This document shows positions 61,790-64,000 of a stretch of DNA of 64,000 nucleotides, piece by piece. Each line of letters starts with the position of its first letter. Positions within the stretch are counted from its first letter, which is position 1. Position numbers and translations under genes: made by a program. Source of the stretch: Aristolochia californica (lineage: Eukaryota; Streptophyta; Magnoliopsida; Piperales; Aristolochiaceae). The stretch spans positions 22,661,220 to 22,725,219 of the forward strand of contig JARWKL010000015.1 of assembly GCA_029961685.1 (NCBI GenBank), given 5' to 3'. Under the pieces are notes generated by a model. That model saw only the letters and a list, made by a program, of their open reading frames with translations, was not told where the DNA came from and ran no database searches.

Positions 61790-62290
61790 TTAAAATATGG
61801 ATAATAGATATCACTGTTCATGATCTTTTAATGAGTACGTCTTGAAGGTCGCTTGATGTAATCAGATTATAGTTTGATAATAGCATTTAATACCTTATTA
61901 AAATACTTACTAATTGTCTAATTTGATATTTCAAACATCTCTGAGATGACACTAGAAGATTGTTGTTGACCAACAATGATAAAAAATATGCAAGTTGTTC
62001 TTCCACAGTTATTGCCCTTGTATCAAATAAAAGTCCTTTACTTTTCAAGATTTCAACCAACTTGAAAAAAATAGTTTAATTCATCCTATACACTTTTCAA
62101 AATTTAATAAACGATATTTCTAATGCTTTCTTTAAATATCGTGGACCACCCATATGAGAAGAACGTTGTACTTGCCAATTACAATCATTTGAGTATGAAT
62201 TGACAAAGACAAGTACAACTGTGTAAGCTGCAATACAAATACATATTTTCTCCTTATTTGGTAGATTATCCATGGGTACCTGCAATACTA
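61790..62290 (-). pseudogene. decayed N-terminal half of a PIF/Harbinger transposase
   Basis: The minus strand opens with MDNLPNKEKICICIAAY and GGPRYLKKALE, matching the start of the element 2 transposase (GGPIYLQKALA), and then VEEQLAYF, after which stops and frameshifts follow. Homology ends at the CATATTTTAAG|GT donor equivalent near 61790. The catalytic exons are missing. Confidence 0.8.
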
Positions 62291-62521
62291 AAAATTCAAT
62301 AATAAAAACATGTTTTAAACACATTCAATTATTTATGTCTGAATATGTTAACACAACCTGCACCCTGCACCATTAAAGCATTCTCAACATTTATTTATTG
62401 AACACAAACAATAATACACATTCACTGTTTACCATAAATATACAATAATCAACGTCATTCATACAATATCAAATGTGTCTCGTAAATATAAGTTAAAATT
62501 GTCAACATCTGTATAAGTCTA

Positions 62522-62777
62522 TTACATTGCATTGAATTTAGCCATCAACCAGTCATATTGATCTTCTTGTTTCATTTTGATAAACTTATCCTTCTTATCT
62601 TTGGTGTTGAGCAACTCTGGGGCACAAAACTTCATGTTTCCAGACTCCATTGGGTAATTTGTTACCAAAATCGACTTGCTCAATGAGCAAATCAAGCATT
62701 TTACTGTTTTTGTCACCCTTCCATGTGTCGTATGATCTCTTTGTAGTGTCATCTATACTGTCTTTACCTTTCCTCAT
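62522..62777 (-). pseudogene. PIF/Harbinger ORF1 fragment with an internal deletion
   Basis: The N-terminal frame (SYDTWKGDKNSKMLDLLIEQ, then GNKLPNGVWKHEV) matches element 2 ORF1 (LLVEQVNMGNRMPNGVWKHE). Directly after it a different frame gives CAPELLNTKDKKDKFIKM and YDWLMAKFNAM, which match the C-terminal end of ORF1 (FRAPILLDTPMKKDMFTK). About 200 central residues are therefore deleted, and the join is out of frame. Confidence 0.8.
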
Positions 62778-62870
62778 TCAGCCATCTAGAACTCATAACA
62801 AGTAGACAATGAATAAAAAATAAGTTGTTCTAAAAAAAAAATGAGAGGGGAGAAGAAAAAAGGAAGGGGC

Positions 62871-62872
<2 letters not shown>

Positions 62873-62902
<30 letters not shown>
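62873..62902. repeat. 30-base C homopolymer
   Basis: An uninterrupted run of 30 C follows GGGGCAA. It lies about 95 bases beyond the ORF1 fragment. Length may be unreliable in the assembly. Confidence 0.9.
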
Positions 62903-64000
62903 TATACCTTACCAGATACACAATTTCATCAATAAAGTTAGAAAGATTTTTGAAGTCTTGTGAGATAGACATCAATATATCTCTATATATCTTTCATGTT
63001 TCTTAAAGAGAAAATAAAGGACGAGATACCAATTTCATCTCAAGAAACTAACCATAACTTGAAAATGAGTGAAGGAATTACTCAAATGTTGGTTTTTCAT
63101 GCTAAATAATTAATAAGGACCCTCTGATATGATCCATAGACATTGCACAAATTTTTACAAGACCCATGTCGATGCCCTGCTACTTAAAACACTTGAAAAA
63201 CATCACATAAATAGACAAGAGGCGAGGAACAATCAAAATAACACATATCAAACAACTAATAGGGTATTAAGGACAATGCCATCTACTATGTCATAACACA
63301 TGAAACTGGAGAGAATTTCTGAATACACTTCAAGTGGCCTTTTCCAAGAACCCAATAGCCCTCCAAGGAGTAGCAGTCAAGAGAAAAAAAAAAAAAAAAA
63401 CAGGTCAGTGTTAAAACCCTAAAAACAAACGCTTACTTTAGTAGCCACAAAAAACACACTCGTTCCCACGAACAAAACCCATAATGACGAATACACAGAA
63501 AATAGCTAAATCTGAATCTGCTACCCATCTCTAAACGCCCAACAAGTTAGAAGATAACTACCAAAATTGCCAGTGGCAGCGAACAGTAACAGAAAGAGAC
63601 ATAGAACAGGGTGAAAGGATTGACTCAAGATAAGAAAGAGATTTGAAAAAACCAACGCATATATGCCAATTTCTTTGTTCTAATGCAAAGAAATTACCTT
63701 GTAGGGTTCGTGGATAGAGTGGAGGGAGGGGGAGGTCAGGGAAGAAAAACTAAAATTTAACAGTTAAAACACATAAATTTAAAATCCACATAAATGGGGA
63801 GGAAAAACTAAAACAACAGCCCCTAGAAACCCAAATAGACGAGTCCAGTAGATCAGAATCACTACCAGTAACAAATCAAAATCAACAAGAACATGATCTA
63901 AACTGATAAGGACCACAACGAAAAATAAAAAAGGGAATTCAATACAAGAAACTTAGAAACAATTAAAAAAATAACTATCGATTTACAGGAAGCAATTTTT
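62903..64000. other. no gene seen
   Basis: AT-rich sequence with an A run at about 63386-63402 and no recognisable protein on either strand. The right part (63400-64000) could be a leader or intron of a gene beyond the window, but nothing supports a specific call. Confidence 0.3.

Larger units (their letters stand above)
61293..62780 (-). mobile_element. PIF/Harbinger-like element 4, decayed
   Basis: It starts with GGGGGGGTTAGTGCACAATG after TAA (61290-61292), followed by three imperfect units of about 45-50 bases with TTTGTGTTAGTGTGC and AATG(G/T)AAAGT. Inward lie broken copies of the transposase (61790-62290) and ORF1 (62522-62777), both on the minus strand, so 61293 is the element's 3' end. 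No matching 5' terminus was found up to 64000; the right boundary given is a minimum. Confidence 0.7.

Noticed and set aside
1..64000. CRISPR arrays, bacterial operons, tRNA or rRNA genes
   Set aside because: None seen; the regularly spaced repeats are plant tandem arrays or transposon subterminal repeats without CRISPR-like spacers.

Overview
This is 64 kb of nuclear DNA from a flowering plant. The evidence is plant-only gene families (plastid ClpB, remorin, SNAP33, EID1-like F-box, arabinogalactan peptide), AT-rich GT-AG introns of up to 2.1 kb, TTTAGGG-type telomere-like motifs, and abundant PIF/Harbinger, hAT-like and LTR-like repeats. The species cannot be named from sequence alone.

Layout. 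The left part (1-42 kb) is ordinary gene space with repeat-filled gaps: a partial GH79 heparanase-like gene (minus strand, 3' end cut off by the window); a repeat-rich gap at 4.8-10.8 kb; a short arabinogalactan peptide gene; a ten-exon plastid ClpB gene (plus); a five-exon SNAP33-like t-SNARE gene (minus) with an in-frame 270-bp internal tandem duplication and an altered SNARE zero-layer residue; a second LTR-like remnant; a seven-exon SCAPER-like gene (plus); an hAT-like repeat; and an EID1-like F-box gene (plus).

The right part (42.6-63 kb) is dominated by four PIF/Harbinger-type DNA transposons around one remorin gene (minus). Elements 1 and 2 share one terminal sequence and lie in opposite orientation. 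Element 2 (about 6.7 kb) carries the Myb/SANT-like ORF1 and a DDE transposase gene that appears frameshifted beside its first catalytic Asp. Element 1 (3.17 kb, flanked by TTA on both sides) keeps only the two arms of element 2; its interior is replaced by about 1.7 kb containing two fragments of a pentatricopeptide-repeat (PPR) gene, so it is a gene-capturing non-autonomous derivative. Elements 3 and 4 have a related but different terminus and are decayed.

The host genes do not form a pathway: they cover extracellular glycan turnover (GH79, AG peptide), plastid protein disaggregation (ClpB), membrane fusion and microdomains (SNAP33-like, remorin), ubiquitin targeting (EID1-like) and an ER-associated scaffold-like protein (SCAPER-like). 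All exon joins given were worked out by hand from GT-AG sites and reading-frame continuity; none is supported by transcripts.
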